64,000 nt of DNA. Origin: Xanthostigma xanthostigma. Its lineage: Eukaryota; Arthropoda; Insecta; Raphidioptera; Raphidiidae. Where the stretch lies: assembly GCA_963575645.1 (NCBI GenBank), contig OY754469.1, forward strand, positions 37,220,753-37,284,752. Direction: 5' to 3'. The notes beneath the pieces were generated by a model, which worked only from the letters and a program-made list of their open reading frames with translations, was not told where the DNA came from and ran no database searches. The stretch's first letter is position 1. Each line of letters starts with the position of its first letter. Both the position numbers and the translations under genes were made by a program. Shown here piece by piece: positions 52,377 to 63,293 of this stretch.

Positions 52377-53408
52377 TCCACTGTATATAAATATCAAACA
52401 AAGTCCCTCCTCGGCGTCTGTCTGTCTGAACGCGATATACTCAAAAACTACCGTACGGATTTTCATACGGTTTTCACTAATAGAAAGAGCGAGAAACGAG
52501 GAATATTTATGTATATAATTTGTAAATATTCTGTACAAAATGGCTGAATTATGACGGTGTTTTGTCAAAAAAAAAAAACTGTTTTCGTACGTTTACATGG
52601 CTAACGCTGTTGATAGTTCTGCTGTGTTGATGGAAGGTCAATATAATATTTCCAGAACAGTTTTGGGTAATTATACACTTTCACGGTCACCTGGTTTTTT
52701 GGCTCTAGAAAATCGAAAAATAGATGGATTTCAATGATCTTGGTCTCAAAAAGTTCCATTTTACGGCGGATTTATGAAAAAAATTAGTTCACCCCGGAAT
52801 TACAATTCGCATACCCGTTTATCGTTCACCCCGGAATTGTTTTTTTAAAAACTCCACATTTGCCCCTTCCCGTTTCACTGCGAGACAATTCGCATACCCC
52901 TTTATCGTTCACCCCGGAATTACAATTCGCATACCCCTTTATCGTTCAGCCCGAAATTACAATTCACATACCCGTTTATCGTTCACCCCGGAATTGTTTT
53001 TTTAAAAACTCCACATTTGCCCCTTCCCGTTTCACTGCGAGACAATTCGCATACTCCTTTATCGTTCACTCCGGAATTACAATTCGCATACCCGTTTATC
53101 GTTCACCCCGGAATTACAATTCGCATACCCGTTTATCGTTCACCCCGGAATTGACGTCAGAAACAGTTATAAAGAATTATATGTAGAAAGTCAATTTTTT
53201 TTGCATTTAAAGTCATGAAACTGTGAGAAATATTGATTTTTTCAATTTTCGTATTTTTTTCCATAAATCCGCCATAAAAACGAAGATTCAAAAAAAAAAT
53301 CATCGAAATCGGATGATTTTTCGATTTTCTAGAGTCAAAAAACCAGGTGACCGCGAAAGTGTATAATAACCCAGTTTTGCACCCGGGTGAAACCAAGACG
53401 GCCGCTAA
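52377..53408 (+). mobile_element. Helitron-like element carrying a tandem array
   Basis: The opening text (GTCCCTCCTCGGCGTCTGTC, AAACTACCGTACGGATTTTC) is typical of an insect repeat 5' region. The end CACCCGGGTGAAACC, AAGACGGCCGCTAA fits a hairpin plus CTRR Helitron terminus, slightly decayed. Inside, inverted arms (52665-52780 and 53225-53380: ACACTTTCACGGTCACCTGG and its complement) flank the 37-bp array. The 5' boundary is uncertain. Confidence 0.6.
52795..53155. repeat. 37-bp tandem array with a longer variant unit
   Basis: ATTCGCATACCCGTTTATCG, then TTCACCCCGGAATTACA, recurs at 52888, 52925 and 52962, and again at 53045, 53082 and 53119, each step 37 bases. Two insertions (TTTTTTTAAAAACTCCACAT and GCCCCTTCCCGTTTCACTGC) form a higher-order unit of 157 bases (52888 to 53045). 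The 108-codon frame across it is a by-product. Confidence 0.9.
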
Positions 53409-53690
53409 AGGGGGGAAGCTGCCCCCTAGATTTTAGGAGACGTCATAAACCGTTTTTCTGAAGATCCTCGAAAATTATTTTTAAAATAGATTTCTAATTT
53501 TAATTTTATAAATGCATATTTAAAATTTGTTTATTTGACTACTTTTAAAACAGAATCTCCCGCGGGCGTTTCCCCTACACACTATATACACCTAATGTTT
53601 CGTGTAGGTATCTTCATCGCGGGGATCCCGGCTTAAGAAATTTCTGATTTCCCTCACCCTCAGACCAAAATCTGAGTACGCCCATGGTGG
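53409..53690. repeat. Possible hAT-like fragment
   Basis: AAAGGGGGGAAGCTGCCCCC and CAGACCAAAATCTGAGTACG have the look of hAT termini. No duplication was confirmed. Confidence 0.3.
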
Positions 53691-54230
53691 TAAATAATAA
53701 TATATAATTTATTCCAACAAAATAACAATTCAATGCATAATGTACAATTATAATAATATTTTATATATATTTTTTTGGAATTATTTTTTTCAATTTGGCA
53801 AGGTCGTCATAAAAATGACTTTTTTTACAACAGCTAGAGCACTTGCAGAAAATGGGTGCACAAACGTCAAAATATTTTTATTTGTAATTAAACAGATTAA
53901 AACCATTTCCAGTTTTCCCACGAATTATTTGATAGCAAAAGTCTATTTTTCTTGACCTAACTCGCACACTCATTAAACGTAGAGCTTAAAGTCTATTCAA
54001 AAATGTTTTTTTTCTCAGTTTTTCCCATAAAAATAAATAAATGCAAAAAATAGTTTTTAAAGTCTTTTGAAAAAATATGCCCTGGGTGGAAAATGGTACC
54101 GGCACTAAAACGTATTAATTATATAAATAACTGTATATATAGCAATTTCAAAAACCTTTTTTATCTTATTTAATACAATAATCTATTTGAACAATTGGAA
54201 AAAAATTCAACACAACTATAATGCGCCGAA
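53691..54230. other. Nothing recognised
   Basis: AT-rich. The 71-codon frame at 53740-53955 lacks motifs. Confidence 0.35.
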
Positions 54231-54345
54231 GGAAAGAACGTTTGAGAGGAAAGATAATCACTTCGCATGCAACAACAAGAATTCCGCGAAACCGTAGGCT
54301 TTGCACATTCTTTGGACAGTCGTACTTTCCCCGGCCATACTATAA
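54231..54345 (+). repeat. Dispersed-repeat block shared with 28190-28310
   Basis: GAATTCCGCGAAACCGTAGG and the distance to ACTATAATTT parallel the block near 28235. Confidence 0.5.
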
Positions 54346-55259
54346 TTTAAAATTTTGATTTGCGGCCACATTTCAATCACCCGGTATCAATATAGATCTA
54401 ACCCGCCCCTGTTTGCTCTCAGCAGCGTATTTTGTAGGTAATATGTATAACGATCTGCTTTTATATGGAAAAGTTTTAGCTTTGAAATAAACGTACAGTA
54501 AGCTTGCAAGTTCGGCAAATTTACTATTATTATTATTATTATGGAAACTTTTAAATATTTTCGTATTCTGAACAACGCTTTTATATACATTTACAATTTG
54601 TTTATTGTTTTATTGCCCGCGAGCTAACTTGTCGACAGATAGATAAAGAGAGCAGATTATAGACGGTCGACAACTGAGGCAAGTGCCAAGTTTAGTGTGG
54701 AATAATCCATATAAAATAATTTTAGATTATCTGCGACCAAAATCCTAAAAAAAATTTTTTAAGCCCCACCCCTTTCCGAAATGACGCCATCGCCTTTTTT
54801 TAGTGGAACCCTCCATTTTTTGTAAGTTTGGATGAATTAATATTAATCTTCATGATCACAAAATTATCGCACGGTGCGGTGTTTCTTCATTATTTAATAT
54901 GTAAAACCATAAAGTGACGAAAACATTGTTTAGTGGTTGGGGGTGATTCTTTGACTGAAACGATTTTTAAAAATGCAACTCGCGTAATAGAAAGTCGTTA
55001 AACTTTCTACATTTGTTTCAATCTTTAAAAAAATTGACAAACGTTGATGACCTCAGCTGTTTAGTGTCTATAATAATTAATCCACAATCTATCTCTAAAA
55101 TAGATGAAAACAGTTGCTGGATCCTACATAAGAAATACACTTAATTGATGATATATGGAAGATTTTGTTGCTGTTAAATATTTTGATGTCAAACTAAATT
55201 TCAGACGAATATAAAGATATTTAAATATAGGATATCTACATAAAAAATGTCTTACTAAC
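54346..55259. other. Spacer with ATT microsatellite
   Basis: 54522-54543 is an (ATT)n run. Otherwise AT-rich without gene features. Confidence 0.4.
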
Positions 55260-55335
55260 CTTTAGAACATCTTTCCTCGGAGATTTTCTGCCCGTCTCTC
55301 CGTAGAGAGGAAACGATTCGCTTCTGACGAATTAT
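55260..55335 (-). CDS. Candidate 76-bp internal or 5' UTR exon
   Basis: Flanked on the minus strand by a strong acceptor (ATATTTTTTGTTTCAG) and donor (AAAG|GTTAGTAAG), and richer in G and C than its surroundings. One frame is fully open (IIRQKRIVSSLRRDGQKISE...). Another, open after an early TAA (FVRSESFPLYGETGRKSPRK DVLK), would run in frame into ATG 15877 if spliced to the acceptor before that ATG. It could therefore be a 5' UTR exon of the DUF4781-like gene, about 39 kb upstream, or part of another gene. Confidence 0.45.
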
Positions 55336-56671
55336 CTGAAACAAAAAATATAAATTTTAACAATTAATTTTAATATGATAAAATTTTACGGGATACAAGG
55401 CTAAAAAATTTTATCATAACATTAAAAACAAGGTGTCTTATTGTATAATTAATTCTAATGTCGTTTTTATTTTGACGTAAATACGTCCTTAAAATCGAGA
55501 CCACTAATTTATAGAAAAAAAAACTCGGGTCGCAGTGGCTAAACTCTGCCGATTATATAGTGTATTTGCTAATACAAACGTTGTGACTTTATTACGTTAA
55601 TTTATATTTGTTTTTAATATTATTGTTAATCCAATCTCTACACCAAATTAAATACAGCCTTCAGTAAGTAAATTCATATCCGCAAACCAGCGTTCTCAGA
55701 TTTGTAAGTTGAAATCAATTCAGCGCGATTTTTTCTATAAGAATAATCTGTTAGGTATATGTCATATGTAAACAATATCTTACATGTTTTTGAGTTTTTT
55801 TTTAAATGGAAAAAATTATACAATTTTTTGTTAAATAAATTCCATCCCTTTTGTTTGATATTTAGTATCTTTATAGTAAAAATCAGGTTGAATCGATTCC
55901 GACTGTTCGCAACTTGGTATCTCTTTTAGTTTTAGAGATTCAGCCGTTTTCAGCTAGTGCCGGGACTTTTTTTTGTCAGTTACTGCCAATGAACAATAAT
56001 TTTAAAACAACCGGTTTGTACATATTCATACCACGGTTTTCATATTAAATTTTAATTGGTCGATCGGCTATTAACCAGTTTTCGTGTCTAACCTTAGTTC
56101 GTACCTTAGATGGTCTTTGGATCTAGTTCGCATTTCTACTGTGTTTTGCGGAACTGGAAATTCAAATTGGTGTTAAGCTAATAAACTAATATGAAATTAT
56201 TATTTACTTAATTACACAATCCAATATTAAAGTCAAGTATTCACGTCAAAACTGTGGTTTGTTTCTTCAGTGCAACCCAGCCGATTTTTGATTAAGGTAT
56301 AAATGGCTTAATAAGGTGTGTTAAAAAGTAGAAACGCACGTAAAAGTGATTTAAATTTAAAATGAAACAATCGAATACCAAATTAGGAAAGACCGATCCA
56401 AGGATCAAAGCTCTGAGCTTTAGAAGAAGAGAGAAAGTGCATGAAAAAGAAAGATTCTATCGACATGGACTCCTGTGAACTTTGTTATTAGGTTCTGTTC
56501 TAAAGCCTACTGAATAAATACAGTACGTTCTAGAAACTAAGGTCGCTTGAAAAGAAACGATCTAGCGTAGTGAGTCGTCGCAAATATTCTACACAGCCGT
56601 AAAATAAAAATTTAAAACACTTCAGCGATTTTGAAGTAAATCACCTACGTACAAACAAACGTTACAAGAGA
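55336..56671. other. Nothing firmly recognised
   Basis: ACGGGATACAAGGCTAAAAA at 55390 is shared with the repeat at 14060. The remainder is AT-rich. Confidence 0.35.
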
Positions 56672-56797
56672 ATGTCACGATGAAGAAAGGTTTGGTTGAG
56701 GATCAAGAAATAAGCTTTACCAATGTTACGCTAGTGGCCTACGTTTCAGTAAAGCTTATTTCTTGAACGTCAACCATCATGACATCGTGACATTCTA
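56672..56797. repeat. Short inverted repeat related to 2793-2938
   Basis: AGAATGTCACGATG and CATCGTGACATTCT are outer arms. AAGAAATAAGCTTTAC and its complement are inner arms, and the centre is CAATGTTACGCTAGTGGCCT then ACGTTTCA. The centre aligns with CAGAGTATCGCTTGTGGCCA, ACGTTTCG at 2823, showing the same family. Confidence 0.65.
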
Positions 56798-56941
56798 TTG
56801 GATCAACCACTACTATATACTGAAGACGTTACAAGAGAACTTTACAGTCGGACTCATATATTTTCAACACCATACATTTTCAACTAATTTTACTCACGTA
56901 TTCTTAAGTTTTTTGTCCCTACTTCTCCCGTAACTTGTTTG
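56798..56941. other. Short spacer, nothing recognised
   Basis: No feature seen between the inverted repeat and the following hAT element. Confidence 0.3.
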
Positions 56942-56949
56942 CTCTTAAG

Positions 56950-57407
56950 TAGGGTTGCCATCTGCCATCAAACTAGGACAAGAAGCTCAAAAAAACCAGA
57001 TTTTTGAGCTCAAAACCCGGACTTAAGAAAAATTCTTATTTTACTGATGAAATTAAATAATATCGCGTAATTTTTTATCATCTTTGGTGCAATTTAACGT
57101 ACAAAATTAAAGTAATCTATTAAATTTTACAAGCTTTCATTTAATTATGTCTCTATTCTTTTTGGTAATTAAATTTAAAAACCGTATAAAAATTAGAAAA
57201 ACCAAACAATAACCCTACTTTCTTTTTTCCAATAAGCAAAAATAAATCTTTTCGAATTAAAGGAACAAAATTCTACTATCGTTGCTTGATAAAAAAAAGA
57301 TTTATCTAGTCAAAATCGGGACTGTAAACAAAACCCCGCTCGGACGCTCCCCGGACGCCCTTAAAAATAGAAAAAATCCGGGGAAATCCGGACGGATGGG
57401 AACTCTA
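56950..57407. mobile_element. hAT-type non-autonomous element
   Basis: TAGGGTTGCCATCTGCC and CGGATGGGAACTCTA are the ends, and AAATCCGGGGAAATCC-type text is inside. The flanks CTCTTAAG (56942-56949) and CTCCCAAG (57408-57415) match at 6 of 8 positions. This terminus is common in insects. Confidence 0.72.
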
Positions 57408-58379
57408 CTCCCAAGCCAGAGGAAAAAAAACGTTTGACAACGGTTTACAGGTTTTTTCTGATTGATCTACGGCTGCCTCACAGAGGGGATGAAGGAGAAG
57501 TTGATAATTAGTCGAGATGGGTTAAAAATTCATTATTAAAAAAATGAGGGCGTATAACATTTACTAAAACTTCTTTTCATTGGTTTTTACCACTGTCAGT
57601 TTTGGGGAAATATTCACTCACAAATTAAATTACGTTGGGTATATGCTCATTGGTTTGCGTCCGTAGCTATGTTTCATCCTTCGTTCATGCGTTCTGATGC
57701 CACCATCTATCAGTCGATGTCTTTAAATAGCTGAAACTGCGTAAATACGTCATTTCCATCCGAAAAAAGTTTACTCTGAAACGCGCCTAAAAAAATGTTA
57801 GGTACTTAAAAAATGTAACAGCCCAACGAGTTCAACTTTCCTCGCACCCAACCGATATTATTTTTGAACAATCTGTATTTTAAGTCTGTTTTTGTCTCTC
57901 TTCAGTATTTTGTTTCGCTTTCTTGCATAATATCACTTTCGTTCGTTCGTCATGTCCTATTCTATCGACATCGATTAATTCACTAAAGGTGATAGAGCAT
58001 TTAAAATAAAGGGTCGTCAGCTACAAACAATGAGTAGCCGTGGTCATTACGGCGCCTCGTCTTTTTACAAATTATTAGATATGTCAAATCTCTCAGGTTC
58101 TAATCTCAAATTAGCATAAATTAATTTCTTCTTTATTTACTAATGACAATTTTTTCATAGTTTTTAATAACAAATAAAATTTACAATTTAATAATTTTGT
58201 TGTTTTGTGTATACGTAAATTTTAAATATATTAATATAAAATGCATAAGGGTCATAATTTCCGTCGTGTGTCCACGAATTTTTTATACAACTTTAGCGAC
58301 ATATCAACTATCTATGTATTGCATTATACAACAGCGTTTTATCTATGCTAATATTTATAAAGAGGTAAAGTTTGGATGT
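57408..58379. other. Nothing recognised
   Basis: AT-rich spacer. The 63-codon frame at 58197-58388 lacks motifs. Confidence 0.35.
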
Positions 58380-58572
58380 AGGAAGTAATACTTCCGAACC
58401 TACTTATTCGATTTCAAATTTTTCTTCAGTAATGTTTATAATGAAGATGGAGATAGGCATTAAAATTAAAGCGCTTTTCGTGGAGACCAATTTTGCAAAG
58501 TTAGTCGAAGAAAAAAACAGTGGCTATTCTACAAATTCGGGTGAAGCCGAACCGGGCCGTCATAACCTATAA
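58380..58572 (+). repeat. Helitron-like 3' segment
   Basis: TTAAAGCGCTTTTCGTGGAG, ACCAATTTTGCAAAGTTAGT and GAAGCCGAACCGGGCCGTCA correspond to 30985-31047. The terminal CTAG is lost. Confidence 0.45.
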
Positions 58573-58796
58573 GGTCTTTTAAAAAAGACATCACTCCACA
58601 AACACCTTGTAAAAAGTAAAATAAAGCTGTACTTTTTAAAATGCGGCGATCTTCGAAATCCCGCTTTTTATGTTCGTGTCAAGTACGCATGTTAAAGTGA
58701 ATGAAATGTTAAATGAATTCTGTTAATTTCCGGACCTATTACACAAACTGGCCGGAAACTGCGGTGACTATTTATATGACCAACGAGATATACATA

Positions 58797-58875
58797 TTGT
58801 AACAAAACTACTCTTTCTTGTGGGGAAAATATTTATTTACAACAATAAAGTGTTAACAAAACAAACTCAAAAGTA
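58797..58875 (+). repeat. LTR-like family G, 5' scrap
   Basis: TATTGTAACAAAACTACTCT and GGGGAAAATATTTATTTACA match 21914-21965. The copy ends soon after. Confidence 0.5.
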
Positions 58876-59145
58876 TAATACGCGCCACGGATCTAACAGG
58901 TTCGGAAGTTAGTCACAAACAGCGTCGCAAAGGCACATTTTAGAGCCGTTGAGGCTCCCAGCTACCTGCACGGAACGTTTTGTTTACGTTTTGTTGATTT
59001 GCGAGTTTGTAGTTTTTCAACAGACGGATGCCTACGTAATAATAACTATCCGTGTGCCAAATTTCAGTACAATCTGTCCAGTGGTTTGAGCTGTGCATTG
59101 ATATAGTTCAATGTCAGTCAGTCACGGTTTCCTTTTACACTTATA

Positions 59146-59879
59146 CTAGCGGTCCCGCCCGGTTTCACCCGGGTACAAAAGAACGGATGGGGAAGGAAGG
59201 GACATAACTACGCACATTCATCTTAGTTTACCGAGATGAATGTTGTGTCCAAACTTCATAATGATCGGCGTTACCATTCAAAAGTTTTTGTCGTTAAAAA
59301 GCAGTATTAATTTGTACTTATAAGTGGTAATAAATTTCTTTTATAATATGATAAATATTTAATTGAAAACACTGTAGGAAAATTATTTTTATATAGGTGC
59401 CTATAGTTGTAGCAGTTTTCAAATGAGCTATTAATTAGATTTATTTAATTTTAATTAGTCGTAATAAAATTTAAAAAAATTGAAATGTAAGCCTTAGAAG
59501 AAAGCAATGTAGAAAATAAAAAAAAAATAAAAAATATTCGCCGACGTGGGCCTTGAACCCTAGACCCTGGCATTAAGAGTCTTACACTCTACTGACTGAG
59601 CTATCCGGGCTCGTAAACTTGGTGCGCTAAAATTTCAATATTTAGTTAAGGTATTTCACCTAATAATATTTGTTGGACGAACTAATTTTGATATACATCT
59701 TGCAACATTTTTCATTGATGTTCCGCTCCAATTGATCGTAGCGTAATATTATATAGCCTATAGCCTTCTTCGATAAATGGGCTATCCAACAATTTTTTTT
59801 TCAATTCGAACCAGTAGTTTCTGAGATTAGCACATTCAACCAAACAAACAAACTCTTCAGCTTTATATATCAGTATAGA
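59146..59879 (-). mobile_element. Helitron with tRNA-Lys-like module, uninterrupted copy
   Basis: The minus strand starts TCTATACTGATATATAAAGC (59879) and ends CACCCGGGTGAAACCGGG, CGGGACCGCTAG (59146) between A and T. 734 bases. It contains the tRNA-Lys-like block (59612-59540) and is the reference for the interrupted copy at 36791-39854 and for the copy without the module at 29890-30864. No Rep/helicase gene. Confidence 0.9.
59540..59612 (-). pseudogene. tRNA-Lys(CTT)-derived module, copy 2
   Basis: On the minus strand GAGCCCGGATAGCTCAGTCA, CTCTTAAT and GGGTTCAAGGCCCAC. The A and B boxes are kept, while the anticodon stem TAAGA/TGCCA is broken in the same way as in copy 1. The defect is therefore ancestral to both copies. 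Confidence 0.75.
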
Positions 59880-60623
59880 TTTAGATTGGTTTTGTGTACA
59901 ACAATAATTCACGTCAAATAAAGGCCGAATTTATTATGTATTTCGTTTCAAAGATTCGCGCAGAAATAATAAACTAGATATGTACTGACAACAATACAAT
60001 TTCAAAACGCCAAGTTTCTCGAGTCTTGGAGCTTGCTATTAAAGTAACATTTATCATTTAGATAACAAATCCACAAACCTGACAGCTGAACGGGAATCAG
60101 TTCCGACATCGACTAGCTACTAATTAAATTTAATTACAAAAGTCACTTCATTTAAGTGTACACCGCGTGTTCTCTTATAAATTGCCGTCGTAACTTAAAA
60201 ACCAGTACCTTCATTTTTTCTTATTTTGTAGCTAATTCCTTTCTAAATTTATTTTGGTAATACTTGTTATCCTACAAAGCCAGTAAACAATAACAGCACT
60301 AGATTAACCAAAAATATCTTAAGTGCCCAAGAAGTCATCAATTCCAAAGCTTTAAAAATTTAAAAGCGCGTTTTCGCGAAATGCTCAATTTCGTGATAGT
60401 GCTTTTTAGGTTTGGACGGCATTATAACAGTTCGTTTCAAGTAGTGGCGCTTAAACAGCAAAGCTACGCCTTGTCACGTGACCTGAGCTTGCTCACCAAC
60501 AAGGAAACTTTGTGCTTTAGATAACATATTTACTGAATTTAATTCAATCAAAGATAAAAGTAAATGTATATAATTTAAATTGGAAGGGGCTAAAGCGTGG
60601 CTTCAAATCTGTAAAATGTAAAT
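59880..60623. other. Nothing recognised
   Basis: AT-rich spacer with no coding or repeat features I can define. Confidence 0.35.
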
Positions 60624-60855
60624 CAGGGTTTCCCAACCTTTTTTTGCGTCAAGCTTCCACGGATAATAAATAAGATTTTCATGGCCCCCTTTAATTCTTA
60701 CGTGACAAAAAACAAACGTACATTATTTTAACAATATTTATTTATCAATTACAACATTAATGATATATCTACGCGTTGAATTGTTTTTTTTTTCGAAAAT
60801 TCAAAGCATTCCACGTCTCCTTAGAGAGGCACGCCACACTGGTTGGGAAATCCTG
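60624..60855. mobile_element. hAT-type MITE
   Basis: CAGGGTTTCCCAACCTTTTT and CACTGGTTGGGAAATCCTG are inverted ends. ATGTAAAT (60616-60623) and CTGTAAAT (60856-60863) are near-identical flanks (6 of 8). This terminus family is common in animals. Confidence 0.82.
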
Positions 60856-60863
60856 CTGTAAAT

Positions 60864-61197
60864 TAAATAAAATACAGCATTTCAATTTATTACATACACC
60901 GCTAGCGAGAGTGATCTCTATTACCGCTTTGCGACGAGCAGGTAAAGGTATCTATCATACCAAGGTTAATTTCGTACAAAATCCATACAAATTGTAGATT
61001 TTCGAAAACGAGAAATTCTGCTTTATGCAAAGAAATAATTTCTTGATTGATTTGAGTTCATTATAAGCCCTAAAGTTTTAACTGAAAATCGCGAACAATC
61101 TGTTGGTCTATACGTGCCTACATACGTACGTATATCCGAAATGTACACTTCGCAATTCATGACAGAGTGACTTGGCTTACATTTTACTCACTTCTTA
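60864..61197. other. Nothing recognised
   Basis: No clear features. Confidence 0.35.
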
Positions 61198-61910
61198 TTT
61201 TATTTGCCATATGGCACATATACTGTTGGCGTCGGTCGGATGTCGGGACCTAGAGGTCGGACCAAAATTTCTCGATTTTTAAAGCAAAAAAAATATCTTA
61301 CGCCACTACCTAATTTAAAAAAAAAACTTTGGTTCTTTTAATTTTCGCAAAAAAGGTCTTTCTTTCGGCGTTCCTGTTTTTGATAAGTGAACGAGTAAAA
61401 TATAAATGAGTCTTCTAAAATTCACGTAATACTGCCGGACATTTTCTCTAATGCGTGACACGGGACTCTAATCCGGGACGGTTGGTCGTCCTCATTATTT
61501 ACGCCTTTCGATATCAGCGTGTCTATACAACATTAATATTTTTATTTAAATTGCATAATTATTTAGGTACTCAAAAACGACAGAAACTGTGCAGAAGTGG
61601 CGTTTAAATATTATTTTGTATTACAATATGAGACAGCGCATGGAATTTGCTTGCATCGTATAGAATTTAGTCAGGCCTAAACAAACAGGCATCAATTGTG
61701 TCAAATAATATTTAGTTAGTGTCCCAGACGTGACACAGTCATGTTATTACTGCGTCTCAAACATCAGGGGTGGCCATTTCGCCCGTAGTCTAATCATTCC
61801 GAGAAATCGGATTTTTACTATTTGCCATAATATTGCACATACACTATTGACGTCGATCAGATGGTAGTACGTAGGGGTCGGGATGTAATTTCTCGATATT
61901 TTCTGAACAA
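61198..61910. repeat. Pair of direct repeats about 620 bp apart
   Basis: TTTGCCATATGGCACATATA, GGCGTCGGTCGGATG at 61203 and TTTGCCATAATATTGCACAT, GACGTCGATCAGATGG at 61821 are diverged copies, each followed by GGTCGG and TTTCTCGAT. They may be the two ends of one element or independent insertions. Confidence 0.5.
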
Positions 61911-62524
61911 TCTGGTTTCATTTTTGAAAATGTTTAAATATACACGGCAAGGGCGTAGATATGGAGGGTAAAGGAGGTAATCCCCCCTCCCACGATCAAA
62001 GTAATAAAAAAATAAAACTGAAAATAATACGTAAACCTGGCTAAAAAATAAAATTTAGAAATAGGTACTTTTTGAAAAGGAATTTGTAAAATTAGTTTGG
62101 GAATTAATATTTTGGTTGATACTCTCTTTTGTGAGTAATTTTGTGTTATATTAATAAAACTTTAAAAAATTTGGTAAACATCAATTTAATGTGTTAAATT
62201 TACAGTTAATGCAAGTTACATCAAATAATAGGCTCACTCCATAAAATTCGTGATAACGTTATTTTTTACATTAAATAATAATAGAAATATTTTTTCCCAA
62301 TATAATATTAAAGCCGTCGATACCGTTTTTGAGTAGATTTCAGATTTTAACAAGTAAAGGAAATAATGTACCTTCAAAAAGTTTACTTAAATAAACGTTC
62401 ATTTTGGATGCATTTAGATAGATGTGATCCCTTAAATAAATTATTTTTATTATTTCAATTGAATGAATAAATTAATAACTTAGGGGTTAAGGCTTAATAG
62501 CCCGTTATGCACGTCATCCTAGAA
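61911..62524. other. Spacer
   Basis: AAGGGCGTAGATATGGAGGG and TCCCCCCTCCCACGATC near 61950 resemble a hAT terminus. The rest is AT-rich. Confidence 0.35.
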
Positions 62525-63207
62525 GAATTTTTGAGCTCCCCCTTGTCTTGGATCTAGTGCTCCAATAGTTTGGATCTCTTCATGAACTCCAGAAGAATGG
62601 TGACTAGATTGTCCTGAGGAATTACTCCACTCTCATCAATGTATCCAAAGATGGTTGTTCTTCTGTAGGCTAAGGCCTCGCATTTGAACAGTAAATAGTT
62701 GGTTGTTTCGTCCTCCATTTCGCCCGATCTGCACTGTGTCGATTCCTGGCGTATCCCCATCCTGTGTATGGGGTGCATGACCGGTTAAGAACCCAACCAC
62801 TTTCCTGAGTTAAGGTCTACTGAGTTTGATCAAGTCCTCTGTAAACCTGTTTGAATGGCCCACAAGCATTCTTTTCCCATGTAAATTTCCTGAATTCAAG
62901 CTACAGTCAGAGATTTGCTGATTGCGGGTCCAACTTTTGACAGTTTTGTTGAATATTTGTCTAAGTAATTCTACAAACCGGTTCTGGACGAATGAACTTC
63001 GCAGAGGCTCCTTGTCGAGCAAGGCTATCCACCATTTCATTGCCCCAGATACCTTCAAAACCCGGTACCCACATTAAACATACTTTGTTATTAGTTCCCA
63101 GGTCATTGAATAAAGGATGGGAATCCCATATCAGCTTTAAGCTGAATTATTGGGATTGCAGTGATTTAATTGCCGCCTGGCTATCAGAGACAATGTGGAA
63201 TTATTTC
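62525..63207 (-). pseudogene. Non-LTR retrotransposon 3' end: RNase H and C-terminal Cys motif
   Basis: On the minus strand from about 63205: FHIVSDSQAAIKSLQSQ, stop, then SLKLIWDSHPLFND..., VCLMWVPGFEGIWGNEMVDS and LARQGASAKFIRPEP. This is the RNase H domain (SDSQAA, WVPGxxGIxGNE, final Asp). The usual His in PGHxGI is Phe. Shifted frames continue with MLVGHSNRFTEDLIKLSR and HPIHRMGIRQESTQCRSGEM, EDETTNYLLFKCEALAYRRT, the C-terminal CxxC-type tail. Several stops and frameshif ts show it is dead. The reverse transcriptase part is missing. Confidence 0.82.
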
Positions 63208-63208
63208 A

Positions 63209-63293
63209 TTAATAAATAAAATTATCGACCAATTTTATTTATAACAATATTTTTATTTATTGAAGAATTCTAATCAGACGTTAATCAAAGATT
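63209..63293 (-). mobile_element. 85-bp Penelope-like insertion in the LINE remnant
   Basis: Flanked by a perfect 13-bp duplication TGGAATTATTTCA (63196-63208 and 63294-63306). Consists only of the 5' tag (reverse complement at 63270-63293), a short inverted copy of the terminus and the terminus itself (AATAAATAAAATTATCGACC). Confidence 0.85.

Noticed and set aside
52795-53155. CRISPR-like array of 37-bp repeats
   Set aside because: The repeats are head-to-tail without unique spacers, and the genome is eukaryotic. The longer units are variants of a minisatellite.
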